Shown: positions 33,641 to 46,800 of the stretch, piece by piece
Numbering within the stretch: position 1 is the stretch's first letter
How the letters are laid out: each line of letters opens with the position of its first letter
Assembly: GCA_933228895.1 (NCBI GenBank)
Contig: OW121848.1
Span: forward strand, 91,159,470 to 91,223,469
Reading direction: 5' to 3'
Length of the DNA: 64,000 nucleotides
Origin: Platycnemis pennipes
Taxonomy: Eukaryota > Arthropoda > Insecta > Odonata > Platycnemididae
Translations under genes and position numbers: made by a program
Notes under the pieces: model-generated
The model's input: the letters and a program-made list of their open reading frames with translations, nothing else
What the model was told of the DNA's origin: nothing
Databases searched by the model: none

Positions 33641-35070
33641 TGGCATTCGCTAACTTCCGCCTCCAACCGATCCCGATGAACCGGATTCCGAGTCTTGGAT
33701 ACCCGAGGAATCATCGTGGGAGACGTGATAATGCTCCTCACGAAGCATATCGGTAGCGGATTCTCGGATTTTCGCTCTGGATCCCGGTACAAGTTTGCGG
33801 AAACGGTAATCAGCATAGCATTGCTGCTTTTGTGAGTCTTATTGGCCTTGATGTTAAGGGGATCTGATCAATGTGATGGATAGACCGGTGACCTCCCTAC
33901 GAGAAGTCCCGAGCTTGACTCGCGGCCATATTAGACATTATTCCTGTCATGTATGTATGTGACGTTTTACCGTGAAAGCATTGGTGCCTTTCGTGAAGTG
34001 TGGACCAATGCCGAAAGTGTGTTTCACTCCATCCTTTTTCCGTTGCTTGGAGATTACTCCCGATCCCAATAGCCTACCTATCTTCCTTACAGAACGAAAA
34101 TCTTCAGTTAGGTATCGGTTGTCTCCAGCGACAAACTCCTGTTGCTCGGATTCTAAGACGTCAGTAAGAGGCCTAGACTGGCCCCGTCGGAAAAATTTTA
34201 CGTACCCGTTAGAAATTTCCGAAAAAATGACCAGCTCTCTATTTTCATTTCCTAATTCCTCTATCCAGTGGCGTTAAGATCCAGTGGTTTAGAATACCAC
34301 CCCTCCTAGTCATCAAAGGATGAAGTTTATCGCCTCGGTATAACCCGTCTCTTGTATAGTGAGAATCCACACATTTGAAGAGCACCTTTCAACTTATGCT
34401 GGAAACACCTCGGGATAATCTGGATGACAAACATGAAGTGTGGGGTCTCACCAGAAGGAATGCAAGACGGTCGCTTCCCGCGTTGACATCCCTTTGGTGT
34501 ATCCCCTTTCGTCTCGCCCTTTGTTTCCTTTCAGCGCCGTTCACTCCCATTTTTCGTCTTTTCTTTGCCTCTATCCTCTTCACCTAACTTTCCTGCACCC
34601 GCCACACACCAAATCACTGCAAGGTGGTGACGAAATCTGAGATAACTCAAATTGAGCGAAAGTTATGAAAATTCCCTCGAAACGTGACACAATCTCATAT
34701 AACGACTTAGTAACCCGTGCGGTGGATTGTGCCCCATCTCCCGTACCTAGTTAACTTCACTTCAGGTTAATTTCTCATCAAGGAATGATGATGTACTTCA
34801 AGGGCTGAATATTGTTACTAATGATTGGAATTAAGTGAATAGCATGATTGTAATTGTGGTGCCGAAGATATCGAACCTGAGAATATATGTAGGAAAAGTC
34901 TGCTGAAGGAGGATTTCTCCTACCGTTTTCTACCCATGTTTCAGTTTTTATTCGAAATGATATTCTTTTTCCGGATTGTTAATCTATTTACTCTTTCGTG
35001 AACTCTTTGCTTTGAAATACGATTGTTTATATTTCTGCCGATTGCAGTCCAGGTAGTTTTAGCTATTCGA
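33640..35070. other. Unassigned sequence with an unassigned minus-strand frame
   Basis: A frame of about 103 codons without a start Met is open on the minus strand from about 34275 to 33963. It shows normal residue diversity but no motif I recognise. A 101-codon plus frame (33972-34277) occupies the same interval, so chance is the simplest reading. ATCCAGTGG is repeated at about 34261 and 34280. Confidence 0.3.
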
Positions 35071-35074
35071 CTAA

Positions 35075-35395
35075 GGTGACCGACAGCTCAGGTCATCTGC
35101 ACCATTTAGGATAGAAGTGATGAAGTGGTAGAAGTAGGAGTTTTAGAGGAAACGGAGGAAGGGTGCATAAAAATCTGGCGTTGGTATTAGTTAACTCTTA
35201 AAACGAAAGGCGCAAAGGGTTGCACAGTTCAATGTCCCTTCCAACGGGCGATGTACTGAAATTGAAGAATTCTACCCACAACCTTCAACTGGGGAGCGGT
35301 GTAGCAATAAAAAATCTCTGCTACTTTAGGAATTAAACACCTGGCCGTTCGGGGTGGGAAGCCAGCCACTCCACAAACCTGTATCTCACCAGCTC
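35075..35395 (-). mobile_element. SINE-B, degraded
   Basis: The minus-strand order follows the family: a head ending with TGGCTTCCCACCCCG, TAGCAGAGATTTTTTATTGC, body ACGCCAGATTTTTATGCACC, and 3' end GAGCTGTCGGTCACC. It is diverged but roughly full length. Confidence 0.6.
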
Positions 35396-35399
35396 AAGC

Positions 35400-38300
35400 A
35401 TATCTCACATTTGTACTTCATTATCATTTTTTTCAACGGCGAGTATAATCTTGTAATATGCGCAATTGATCGCGGTAATACACTAATTTTATCTTCATAG
35501 TTATATTTACCCTTTGGGGCCATTTCTCACTTCGGTAATTTCCTAAAGAGACAGTGTCCCGCAAGCACCAATTTTCAGTCAGATATCTCCTTGTCCATTC
35601 ATTTGTTTACCCTCCTCCCCTGTGTCATTCAACCCGAGGCCCGATAGGAAGATGGCCATGGCCTTGGTGGCCCTATAAGCTTGCTCGGCTCCCAATTCGC
35701 CGCTTATCGCTAAGACAGCCGCGTGGGCCACCCCGCTCGTTTTGCATACGCCGCGAGCGTGTTCCCCCAATGTGTTTTACACTCTTTATTGCCGTGATCC
35801 AGTCCCCTCTCTTCCCATTCGAAAGAAAGAGCCACTCTTCAAGCGGCCCTTTGGCTCTCGAAATGAAATGCCATCGCCTGAGTGTTCGCGCGTCCCGCAA
35901 GTTTTTTTCCTTCGCTTTTATTTTCTCTTAAGACCCTCTTCTTCTTCGCATCGTCTCGTGCGCGCGGGAGTCGGGATCCATTGGGCGCGGACATGCCCTT
36001 GTTATCTCAACGAGCGGGTTATTGGACTCGGCGCTCATTTGCATATCAACGAGTGAAACGTTTTCATTAGGGCGAGGGAGATTAATAATTCGTTAAACCC
36101 CCGACACGCGTGTAGGGGTGTGGGGTAGGCCATCTTTTTCTCGCTTTAAATCTCAGATGGTTTTTTAAATTATGCGAAAAGCAATTTGAAGTGCAAGGGG
36201 GAGAGAGCCACTTTCCAACTGCGAGGCATGTGCGTTTATCTAAACTTCATCGCCAGTTCGTGGATGCCTGTGAGTAGTTTATCGCCATCTTCGGCAATGC
36301 TTTTGGCGCTTCGATGAATTCTTCGATAAATCGGTGGGAATTTTTTTGCTCTCACTCCCTACCTCTCTTTCTTGTGAGGGATTTATTGAAATGCCGCATG
36401 TCCTTACAGTTTAGCTATGTTAATTTTTATTTACGGGTCCAATAGATGCGGTAAAATGTTTCTTTTTTTGTAATGATCTGAGGGCGAACGGACCCTTGTG
36501 TTCACATTTCCCTTTCTTCCAATCGATATGTGTGACTCATGAAAAAATAAGTAGTTCTCGATTTGGTATGATTGCCTCCTCTTTTCCCTCCAGGATACCA
36601 GTTTTTTTGTCGTTTATCATAATCGTGAGTGGTACCTCGTAGCTCAACCCGGACGTTGGTCTGGTCGGTGAGAATAGGGCTCACAAAGCACTCTCTCTCT
36701 ATGACAAATGGCCTGCGAAATTCCTTCGTTAGGTAATCGATAGCTCTTCACCTGTAAATCCCAGGGAAGTGTGGTGCCCAGACAATAAAAAAGATTGGTT
36801 TTAGCTTAATGTGTCTACATGCATATCCCAGATTCGAACCCGAGACGTGTGGTCAGTTACCAGCTGTCTTCACCGGGCTACCTCACCGTTTACTTACGTT
36901 GCATGAAATAACGTGCATCTATTTCACCATTTACATCCCCATGGATCATGGTCGGAAAATTGTATGTCAGCTAAGAGTAATTCCTATTTCATAGGTCGGT
37001 GTGGCATGCCTTGCTTAGTGTGCATCAGTAGCTAGCAACACCACCTTCTTCTCAATCTCTCTTTGTGAATCTATCTCACCATCTCATGTACCTTAATTAT
37101 CGGAAGCACTTAATATCTGTTCATTGAGCAAATATCTTCAGTATCTTGAACAACCTTCCGCAGGAGTGAAAACTATTTTGTGCATCATAAACATAATAAT
37201 ACTGATGTTTTCATGCATGACGATATTATTAAATAATATCTACAATTTTATGAACATGAGTGTCGTGAAAGTAGGTAGTTGCCTAAATATGCGTAATAAG
37301 AACAGTATTATGTCTTCAGTAACTCAGTAAGTCTGTGTTACCTTCAGTAAAGAAAAGATTTTTAATCGAGTCTGCGAGAAAAAATACTCAAAGCCCCAGC
37401 GTACGCCGGCAGTTTGCAGAATGATTGAAGTTCAGTTAATTTGAAAATCCGTAAATTATAATGTCGTTGTCTTTTCTAGTAACCTAACAAGCTATCCAAA
37501 TATATTTTGCCTGTGTGTACTTGTGTGAAGACCTCATAAGATATTTTTAGCATCCATTATGTCTTTATGAGTTTCCCTTATTTTTTTTGTTAGAGAAATG
37601 AATTTTGTGAATGAGGTGATTGACTTGAGCCCATTAAGTTCTTTGCATTCTTATCAGCAAAGAGATTTTTTTCATGTTTTACGCGCACGTGAAGGCTTCT
37701 TGTGAACGCTTCTCATATTTCTTAAATGTATTGCCATTTTTTACCAGCTGCATGACGATAGGTATTGCAGATGCTAATATTTGGTGGGTGCTTAACTGTT
37801 CAAAGAACCTTTGCGGGCAACGCTGTCGAGGTAATGCCCGGCCTAACTCTTTCTGGAGACTTTTTCATGAGCCTCTCCACTGAAGTTTCATCGACCTCTG
37901 GGCTAGTCGAGAAGCCGGCCATCTCCGTCCACCCGTCTCACCCGGCTGGAATATTCGAAACATAAGGCTTGTTTGGAGATATTTACCACCATAAAGTAAT
38001 TTAATCGCGGAGCATTAGGTTGGCAATAAGGATCGCTCGATGTCGGAGAGGAAGGAAACATCCGCTCCTTTATGCCACGTTCACCCTGTTCCTCGCTTGG
38101 TGAGTTTTTGGGGCAATAAAGAAATGTAAATAAATGGCTGTCATCTTTGCCTGTAGTCAAATCAATTCCTCTCTTCCCGCGTATTTCTTTGTGCTGCTCT
38201 GATTTATGGCACCTAATGACAGGCTGTAAAATTTATCGGTGAGGCTCATTCCTTGAACTGGAAGCCTAAAAATGGTAATAATCAGGGAGAAGGGCAGAGG

Positions 38301-38860
38301 ACTCGGTTCAATAAAAGAGTGCAATTTTTTGACGTCGACCCCTCGGAGTGAAAGGTTTGAAGTCGAAATGCAAGATGAAGTTCACTTTTGTGTCTCATTA
38401 TCAATTATTTACCTCCATTCCTGGCTTTCGTCGTCTGTTCATTTTATTTTTTTGCTGGCATATTATGAGCCTTATCTCCCCGAGTATTATATTCGATGAT
38501 ACCGAGGGCGACAATCGGCAGTCTGGGAGAGGTGTGTGTGTGTCGTGTGATTAATGGTGCGAGAACAATTGAAGGGACAAGTGAACCAATGTCAACATTA
38601 TGAGAGTTGAGTAAAACGTGAGATGACGGAAGTGTTTCGTGTGCCAGATTCGTTAATATTTCGATTTTTTCCCTCCGATACCGATAGTCATTTGGTGCAT
38701 TCAGTCATTCTATTCAAGAGACTACTTCAACGCGTGTCTGCACAAAACATTCTTCATTGATTTGCATACAGTTTAAATCATCGTTGAAAGACAAGCCCGA
38801 CCAAAGACGTAATTCTAGCATAGAAAGGCATGACGCCTAGATACGCTAGTAATGGTTAGG
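35400..38860. other. Unassigned sequence with CpG-rich patch and a short SINE relic
   Basis: 35640-36080 is GC-rich. 36097-36119 is an imperfect palindrome (ACCCC, ACACGCGTGT, GGGGT). An ATTTGCAT octamer sits at 36037-36044. Otherwise nothing recognised except the tRNA-like relic at 36825-36895. Confidence 0.4.
36825..36895 (-). mobile_element. tRNA-like SINE head
   Basis: On the minus strand: GGTGAGGTAGCCCGGTGAAG, then CTCGGGTTCGAATCTGGG, containing a B box GGTTCGAATCT. The body does not continue into a recognised family. Confidence 0.45.
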
Positions 38861-38874
38861 AAAACAAAAACTTA

Positions 38875-39505
38875 AGGACTTCTGTTACCTGGGAAGAACG
38901 TGAATGAGTTCTGTTACGTGGGAAGCCGAGTAACTAGCGATGAACGAAGCAAGAAAGAAATAGTCAGTAGAATAGCCCAGGCAAAGAGGGCATTCTACCC
39001 TCTTTGCCTTTCTGCCAAAAGATGAATCTAGTTACAGCTGGAAATACAAGCGTATAAGTAAGGAAACAATTCATCAGAACGTGCATCTGAAGCTTGCTTC
39101 TGACAGTGAGGCACGGACGATGACTGCTGCGGTGAAGAAAAGGTGGAAGCATAGCATATGGTGCTACAGAAGAATGATGAAGATTAAATGGATCGACCGA
39201 GTAAGTAACGAGGAAGTCCTGAGAAGAGTGAGTGAAAAGAGAAGTCTTATGAAAACCCTAAGAAAAAGACGGGACAACTTAGTTGGCCACAATATGAGAC
39301 ATGATGGCCTGATGAAGACATTCGTTGAAGGACGAGTGGATGAGAAAAACGGCAAGAAAATACCTCGTATGCGATATATAGAGCAATTGATGAAGGATGT
39401 GAAAGAGAAAAAATACGTACCTAAATATGAAGAGATTAGCTGTTAGGAGAATCGAGTGGAGGGCTGCGTGAAACCTTTCTCTGGATTTCTGACTGATGAT
39501 GACGA
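38875..39505 (+). pseudogene. RTE-type retrotransposon, 3' part of endonuclease-reverse transcriptase ORF
   Basis: The C-terminal region of a non-LTR polyprotein of the kind often annotated as endonuclease-reverse transcriptase in insects. From 38903 it reads NEFCYVGSRVTSDERSKKEI and SRIAQAKRAFY. The frame then breaks at an inverted repeat (38979-39009). It resumes in a 121-codon frame (39081-39446) with TMTAAVKKRWKHSIWCYRRM, KIKWIDRVSNEEVLRRVSEK, RRDNLVGHNMRHDGL and KKIPRMRYIEQLMKDVKEKK. A single-base shift near 39425 moves the final segment MKRLAVRRIEWRAA out of frame. The 3' end is a GATGATGACGAC microsatellite, typical of RTE elements. It has no polymerase palm and cannot move by itself. 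Confidence 0.75.
38979..39009. repeat. 12-bp stem, 7-nt loop inverted repeat inside the RTE relic
   Basis: AGGCAAAGAGGG (38979-38990) and CCCTCTTTGCCT (38998-39009) pair exactly around CATTCTA. The left arm encodes the expected AQAKRAF of the element. The right arm replaces the expected next codons and breaks the frame, so it appears to be an acquired inverted copy. Confidence 0.95.
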
Positions 39506-39509
39506 CACT

Positions 39510-40390
39510 AGCAATATAGTGAGGAAACGTATCATTCGATTTTATCTGGTGCTTTCCCGTCGCATGGTCTGCACCAATCTATCTCTTGGTCTTCCACCTG
39601 GGTGTCCAGAATGAACACTTTGACCCGGTGGAATTAACTGCAAATAAATATGTGCCGCAGTAATAGTTTCGACTTCTTTGGCATTTCATCGGCAGGAGCA
39701 CAACGATATACAATATTATGGGGTAATATGGTGGCGTCAATTAACGGAATCCAGAAGAAGGCAGGGATTCCAAAACCGAGCTTTGGAACCCAAAATTCGA
39801 ACAGAAATGCATTGAAAACTCTGCACTCCCTGCTCCACTGTATTTCGTTTTATTAGGCAAAACCTTAGTAGTATTTTGATATAGATGAGGAATAAATTGT
39901 TTGATATCAGACGATTTGCAAATTGTGTGTTTTGAAGGAATCTGTTAAGTGCTTATTTCATTAATCTTTATTTCATTGTAGCCATATTGATTTCTCTGAT
40001 TACTCATTGGCTAAGTCGCAGCTGCGTGTAATTGATTTGTAAGTTATGTGTGGCAGCTTTTATTGATGATGGCTTATTTTCCGTCGGCGTAAAGCTTAGG
40101 GAACCTAATTAATGAAATGATTTCAAATCATAAAAGGCGAGAGTTAACGAAGGTATGTTTTTTAGGCTAGATTCTCTAAAAAAAACGTAGTAAAAATGAA
40201 TGAACTATAAGGAAACGAAAGGAGCGAGGTTTTTCCAGAACAGGGGAGTTAAGATCAGGCGGAACAGTCAGGGGACGAAAGGTAGGAAGTGGAGAATCAT
40301 TTAAGCTATCTGGCTAGCGCCTTCAAAGGGAAAATGGTTATTGCATCAGAGACGTTGGACGGAGGATTGCTTTGGCGAAAGAGGCTCGAT
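39510..40390. other. Unassigned sequence
   Basis: No recognisable gene or repeat. Confidence 0.35.
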
Positions 40391-40394
40391 TCTC

Positions 40395-40600
40395 TGTGAA
40401 GGGCACTTCAAGTTCAGTACTCCGCCCGTCGGATGGGGCGTATTCGTTAAGAGCAGGCTAATGCCGACGCCGTGTTTCTCTTCACCCTTCCTCCGTTTCC
40501 TGAAAAATCTTACCTCTACCCAATTGCCCACCTACCTTAAAATGGCGAGAACGACCACAGCTATCGGTCACCTCCTCCAACCTACTACGCAGTGGATTGA
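40395..40600 (+). mobile_element. SINE-B body and 3' end
   Basis: Reads TTCAGTACTCCGCCCGTCGG, CAGGCTAATGCCGACGCCGT, GTTTCTCTTCACCCTTCC, AAAATGGCGAGAACG and GCTATCGGTCACCTCC. It lacks the tRNA-like head. It shows the normal family sequence across the place where the 25.0-kb copy has its palindrome. Confidence 0.7.
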
Positions 40601-40609
40601 GCACAAGAA

Positions 40610-43190
40610 GCAACGGTGCTTCGAAGTACGTAACGGAGGGGAGAATGTTATATGAGTGGGAAAGGGGGAATAGAAGAATCGGCATATTGGATGGAATGAT
40701 GAATGGCTCCACGTACTTATTCACTTTTATTTACTTATTACTGCTAATGGAGAACATCTTGTGAAGGATAGGTGCATCCGGTTGCATGAGAACATTTAGA
40801 CGCAAATATCCCATGTCCATCTAAACCTTAATAAATCGGTAGAACACGAATTGAACTAAATAACATTATGGCCTTGGATTCCAGCCTAAGATTTTATACG
40901 TGCCTGGTCATGGTTGTTAAGTTAAAAAGCATACGCATTACTTATTCGTAAATCTTCTGAACTAACCGTCACATGGGTAATACTTATCAGGCAGGTTAAT
41001 TTCTCGAATGAAGTAGCCATATTTCAAGCAGTCAAAATGTTTGTAGTCCATTTTTACGGCGAACGTTGACTTTCATATATGGTTTCCAGTAGTAAGGATA
41101 TTTCATTTCATTAATCTTTCAATACTCAAGCCGTTTAATAATCCTTTCGTTCGTCGTCGAATTCGCGTAGTATTCGAGATATATTGACGGAAAGTTCTTC
41201 AATTGGTTTCTTTCCTCATCAGCCCTTCTCATTTGATTTCCAGTCGTTTAATATGGAGGCGGATGGGAAAATTATTTCCCATGCATTAAAACGGGCGGTA
41301 AATTTTCCATAGCTACCTTTCCGCGTGCCAACAATCTTATTTGGATAAATCCGCAATGACTTGAAATATAAAGAATTCTCGGATGAGGGAACTGAGTGGA
41401 TTTTATCACGTGAATAAAAGCTAACGGTTGAAACCGAATGATTGCTATGAAAACCAGGGAAATTGTTCCCGATACTAATTCAGTCCAATGAAAAGAATTT
41501 AACCTGTGATATTTCCTCTTATTAAAATGGAGGTTTTCATACAAACTTGGTTCGCTGCCATACCCACTGAGTAGTTGATGTAGTATGATCGCCGTGTCTG
41601 TAACCAGGTTGTTTTATGCCTTTCAATCTTGACAATTCTACGTTAAATGTCCGTCGTTTATTGGTCAATGAGAGAATTCTTTATATCGTTTATTAGTGAG
41701 TCTTTTATTGCATTTGTGTTAAGCTGATATTGAGGTTTTATTGGTTGTGAACATCATTTGGCAATACGGCGGAGTGCTTTTTATTTTTAAAATGTGTATC
41801 TTAATGGATTTGCTCTCCTCGATTTGGATTGTGGTTTTAGTGCCTTGCTCGCTGCGCACGAATCGTCTTCTCGTTTGTATTCATTCATCGTGGCATATCG
41901 TCATTCATCTGTCATATTCAAATTTCGTTTGTTAACAAGGTTCGTAGGTCGTCATGGAGTGCGTAGCTGTTCTACAGTTGAAGAGGGTACGAAATAAAAT
42001 TGGACGCATTTTCATATGTGGTTGACGATACGTATGGTATGTTCACTGATTATGATGTATGTCAATACTGATGTAAGGGTAATGCGTGTACCTTGATATA
42101 CAGGTATTTCTTGAGATTCTTCAGTTTTCCCCTCAGTAACTAGATAAGCGTAAACATAGTGACTAGCTCATGTGCAGTAGACTATGGTTGTCCTAATGAT
42201 GTTTTTGACAATTGATTTCATTTTTCCAAATGGCTTAACCAATAATGCTAGTATCTATCAATCTTAGTGTTGATTTCACGCAGGTATTCTCATGACTCTC
42301 CTATCTAATAACCGAGTCATACGATCATGTGTAATCGGTTTCATGTCCACTATTATTTGCATTCCGAGTCTCTCTCATTCCGGCCTCCCGTTCAGTTGCA
42401 TTCCAGAATTGCTTTTCCGCTAAGGGTAGCGCTTCAAAATATGAGCGATGACTTAGACCTTTCGTCTTGTCAGTCATGGGCTTAATGCTTCACAAACCCT
42501 TCGTGGAATTTCTCCACGCTATCAGTCAATTTTATCTCTCTCATCCTCGTTCAGCTTCATATTTTTATTTCTCCCTTCTGTTGTTGTATTTACGCCGTTT
42601 AATATTATGTGCGGTTACATATTATTGTTATGGTGCTCACTTTTTTATGGACACAAGAGTTTATTGCGCAAGTATATTCGGTTCTTTCTTATTATCCGCT
42701 CGGCCTCTGCGGTGCTGCCGTTAATAGTGACCCATCGTGTCATCCGACTCTTACATTTTTACTTCCCAAGTTTCATTACCGTTTCGTTTCTTGTCTTTCC
42801 CTTTGCCAACCTTTGTTTGTGGGTAATTTTAGTACTCAAAGCCATCCAATATCTTCAGCATGAATGTTTCTTCCTTTGGTGGAAATAACATTTTCTTCCT
42901 TTCCTTTTTGGTAAATGACATCTAAGCTTATGCCCCTCGGTCCCAGTTTTAGCTTTCAATGATAATTCAATGTTCAAGCGTCAGATGAGTATATTGTGAC
43001 GTTGTGAAAACTATGTAATGTTTTGTGACATATGTCGCTTTTGAGCACATGCGTTACTGACTGCAGAGAATCAGACTCTTTCGGATAAACTAACGGTCAC
43101 TTTCGTATTTAGATTGCACATGCATCTAATAGTGCATTTGCTTCTGTAGTAGCAGTAAACATTCCTGTAGGTGACCAAGTAGTGAGGCTA
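40610..43190. other. Unassigned AT-rich sequence
   Basis: No recognisable gene or repeat. Confidence 0.4.
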
Positions 43191-43204
43191 TCGGACTAAT
43201 GGAA

Positions 43205-43425
43205 AATTAGTGGGCGGTCGGATGAATACAACTTTTTTAGGCAACAGTCGAAGGGTGGAGAGAAACTCGCGTCGGCAAAAGGTCACCCATATCGAAAAGT
43301 GCCTGTGGTTCAACGGCCTAACATTCTGTCCTTCGGACAGAGTACTAAGCTTGAAAATCTGTCCCTATAGCACTCTATTAGGAGCTAGTATATCTGTGGA
43401 AAGTCTCAGCCACTGCCAGAATTAG
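43205..43425 (-). mobile_element. SINE-B body fragment
   Basis: On the minus strand: TTAGTACTCTGTCCGAAGGA, TAGGCCGTTGAACCACAGG, CTTTTGCCGACGCGAGTTTC, TCTCCACCCTTCG. It matches the SINE-B body. Confidence 0.6.
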
Positions 43426-43664
43426 CACTCTATTCCTCGGGATGAGGACCCAATGCTTAAACCAGCAAATATCTCCTTGGTTTTCGGGTGGATTCCAGGG
43501 AGTTCTCGTGAGATCCTACTCGGAGGTTCATATTGCACTCAATCCTCATCGAGTGGAGTCGTTTATTTGAGGCCCGAGCCTCTAATTTCGGACCTCAATG
43601 ATCGCAAACGAAGTCCCCGAAGTCTCGTGATGGTTCGATCATAAGCATTGTTCTCCAAGAGTGG

Positions 43665-43850
43665 TGAAGGGTAGATTAAATTCAGCACTCTGTCCTCGGA
43701 TGGTGCGTCAAGCAGTCCTCCCCAAGTTGACTTTTGTAAGGGGTAGGTCAATATCGACGACGGCGACTAATATATTTAACTACTCTTTATGATTTCTATC
43801 CCCACTTCCTCCGTTCCCAATAAAAGCCATGCACACTCGTACACCTAACT
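43665..43850 (+). mobile_element. SINE-B body fragment, inverted relative to the previous one
   Basis: TTCAGCACTCTGTCCTCGG, AAGGGGTAGGTCAATATCG, CCCCACTTCCTCCG in the plus orientation. With the minus-strand fragment at 43205-43425 it forms a head-to-head pair about 240 bp apart. The spacer is not recognised. Confidence 0.55.
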
Positions 43851-43859
43851 ACCCAGAAG

Positions 43860-46800
43860 AAAATTAAAGCATATAGAGTTGGAGGCTGAAGCAAGTAATT
43901 AAAACTGTTAACGAAGGGATATTGATGGCTATTGTGGAGGCAAGAGTGGTAACTAAACGAGAAATAACTCGGAAACATGCGCTAGTTAAGTAGTCACCCC
44001 ATATGGCACACAAATAGAGAAAAGAAGGAAGTAGGTTTAGGAAGACAGATGCGTGCGAATGTTCAATTGAAACCTCTACTTGTAGTTTGAAAACCAACAA
44101 ATGTTAATGTAATCAGATGCTCAAGTTAAAATGACATTGCTTATGATCCTATTCCCCATATGCTTGGAATTCAAGGAGAGTCGTTCATTTCAACATTGCA
44201 ACGGCAGCATAAGTGAGACCAACGGATTCACATGAAGGTAGCACACGGCCTAAGGACTGCAATGGCAACCGCTGTCAATTGTCGATCGCGGAGCCCTCTT
44301 TTCGCAATTGCGTCAGACCGATTAGATGCTAGCATGTTTGTTTCAGTAATCTAGAGAGACTGTCGGCTTGATCGCAACACACCGAGCATGCCGTCCGCGG
44401 AGAGATATGGGGCGCGCTCAACATTTCCTCCCCCGCATGTGTTTTTTTTCCCAAACGATAATTTCCTCGGACGCACCAAATGCCGATCATTGATTGTCTA
44501 TTCTCCCCCCTCCCTGAGCAGTATTTATGGACGTCCCTGCTCGACCTCTCTGGCGAGGCATACCCGAGGAGGAGGACGGGCGAAGTTACGGGCCGCGCGT
44601 CGAGGGTCTGGGCGGAGGAGGCAATGCGCGGCCCAGACCGGGCGGGGTCCTTATGAACCGAACCGTGAAAAGAGACAAGAATTTTTAGAGGAGGGTCGGG
44701 AGAGGAAACGAGTCTCCTTTCTCCCTTTCTTCCCTTCATTTTTCTCTCTTTAGCTCTCTATCTCCCTTCTTCCCCCCCCCCCCCCCCCTTCCCTCCCCCT
44801 GCTCCTCTCCAGCGCCGGCGTTGTCGGCTGTACACATTTTTGAGTTTGTGGGCCACCCCAAAGGCGAGGACGACGGCAACTCCCCTCAGCCCTCGTGGAG
44901 GGAGCATCACGGAGGATGTCGGATGGTTTGTTATCTCCAAATATTTCTAGGGGGAAGGAGCTGGGGGAGGGGATCCAGGCAGTTGGTTTCCTAATGTGTT
45001 CGGATCGTGGAGCGTATTTACCGATCGCTTGGAAAATTTACATCGGATCGGTGATAAATTTCCGCCGTCGGGCTTTTGAATGTGTGTGGGACGGTTGACC
45101 CGAGGGTTTCCGGAATTTTTTCGGCTTCGCTTTTGCGGAGAATTCGTCCTCAGAGGCATCGAAGTCTTTTAAGTCGTCTCTCTGGTAATTTAATTACGGC
45201 CGCCTGTCTACTTTCCAGCGTTTTTAAGGGTCATTTTCATTGTTGTTTATCAATCTGACCTTGCATTCAAACCTATCCATTGCTATCTCAGTGACATGTC
45301 TCTTCTCTGGCATTTCTCCTCTCCTAGATCCTTCTTTTTTGGCTCATGAAATCATCCATTGATCTTCCTCTTATTTACCTTTCTTATTTTCCTGTAATTT
45401 ATGTTCTTGTTTTTAAGAGCAGGGAAGAGTATTTGTTTAAATGATCGTAGGTATTTAGGATTTTTGTTTCTTTGTGGATCGAGGAATCGATAAAATATTT
45501 GTAAAAATAAAAGAAAGTTAAGTGCTTGCTATTTTTGTTACTGCTGCGTTTTTCAAAGTAGTAACTGAGTAATATGTATGTGTAGTTACTTGGTATTTGT
45601 TATCATCTTTCAAGTCACAGTAATCATCGACAAGCTCTGACAAATCGTAACGGATTGTACGGGGTTTGCTATCAGCAGTAGTGAAATTATCTCTGAAAAC
45701 ACTTCAGTACCCTTCTAACAAATCTTTCCCTCTGTAGCGTTTTTTTCATGTGCATACGTTAATGTTGGGTGGTGAGTTGAGGAAACATCTCATGCTCAAG
45801 TATTAAATTGTTTGCTTAGGAGTTCAATTAGCCTCTCAGGGAGGTAAAATTGAAGATTCCACTCCGTGAGCCTGCAACCCCCGTGGTCACCGTCTTTTAT
45901 TTTCTTTCCTTTGATTCCCTCAGATTTCACTCACGGTCATACAATCCGGAGAGTGATAGGCTGCCGAATGGGTTCCCCAACCAGTGAGCGCGTACCGTGA
46001 GATATCATCCCACGCGTCCTCCCCGTTACGCATTACTTGGTGCATGATCCTAATGCGTCGCTCGAAATAATCCACAAAGGCCCCGAGATGAAGAGGAGTG
46101 GAGAGGAGTCGGACAGGCGAGGGAAGTTTGGTCGAGGAGGCCCCGTGTCTCTTTCGACCCGCTCCACCGTCCGATCCGTTCCTCGTGCGACCCCCTTCCC
46201 GCCCTCCGAACACATACATACATATCTTACGGACGGCAAATCACGAGTTGTCTCGGGCGTCACCGCGACGCAAAGAAGCCGCCATCCTCCACACGCCCCC
46301 CGGCCTCTCTATCCATCCGGCTCCCCCGCCCGTCTCCCTGTCCTCCTCCCCACTATCCTCCCCGCCTTCGTCCATCCATCCACCCCTTCCGACATCCAGT
46401 CTCAACCCTTTCTCTCTCCTTTTGTGAACCTCCTCCGCGCAGAAATTTCCCTGTGCTTCATCCAAACGTGCTGTCTTTTATACGTGGCAGTGTCTTCTTA
46501 TTTTTCTCCCGTCCTACCCCCGTGTCTCTCGTGGTCGCAACCTAGTGGGAGAAGAACGGGGAGCGAAGAGGATGAGGTCCCCCAATTTCGGCCAGGTCGG
46601 AACCGGATAGGGCCGATGATATGGTGTGCCCAACTCCGTGTATCGGCAGGGGTGGATTTTTTCTGGTCCGCATTCGCACGGGGTCTCCTCTCAATTTTTT
46701 CGCCTGTGAGGATGGACTTTGTTTACTGCGGTTATTGTTTAACAGCAGTGGTATGAGCTAGGATTCGGTGCCTCTTTAAAGGAACCTTCGGAATTGTCAG

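Noticed and set aside
34261..34290. CAGTGGCGT as a hAT-like transposon end (also near 62490)
   Set aside because: Only a short match with no opposing inverted repeat or target-site duplication found.
46037..46756. 239-codon plus-strand frame, the longest in the window
   Set aside because: It lies in a CpG- and C/T-rich patch where two other frames and two minus-strand frames are also open. Residues are Pro/Ser/Arg-rich with no motif.
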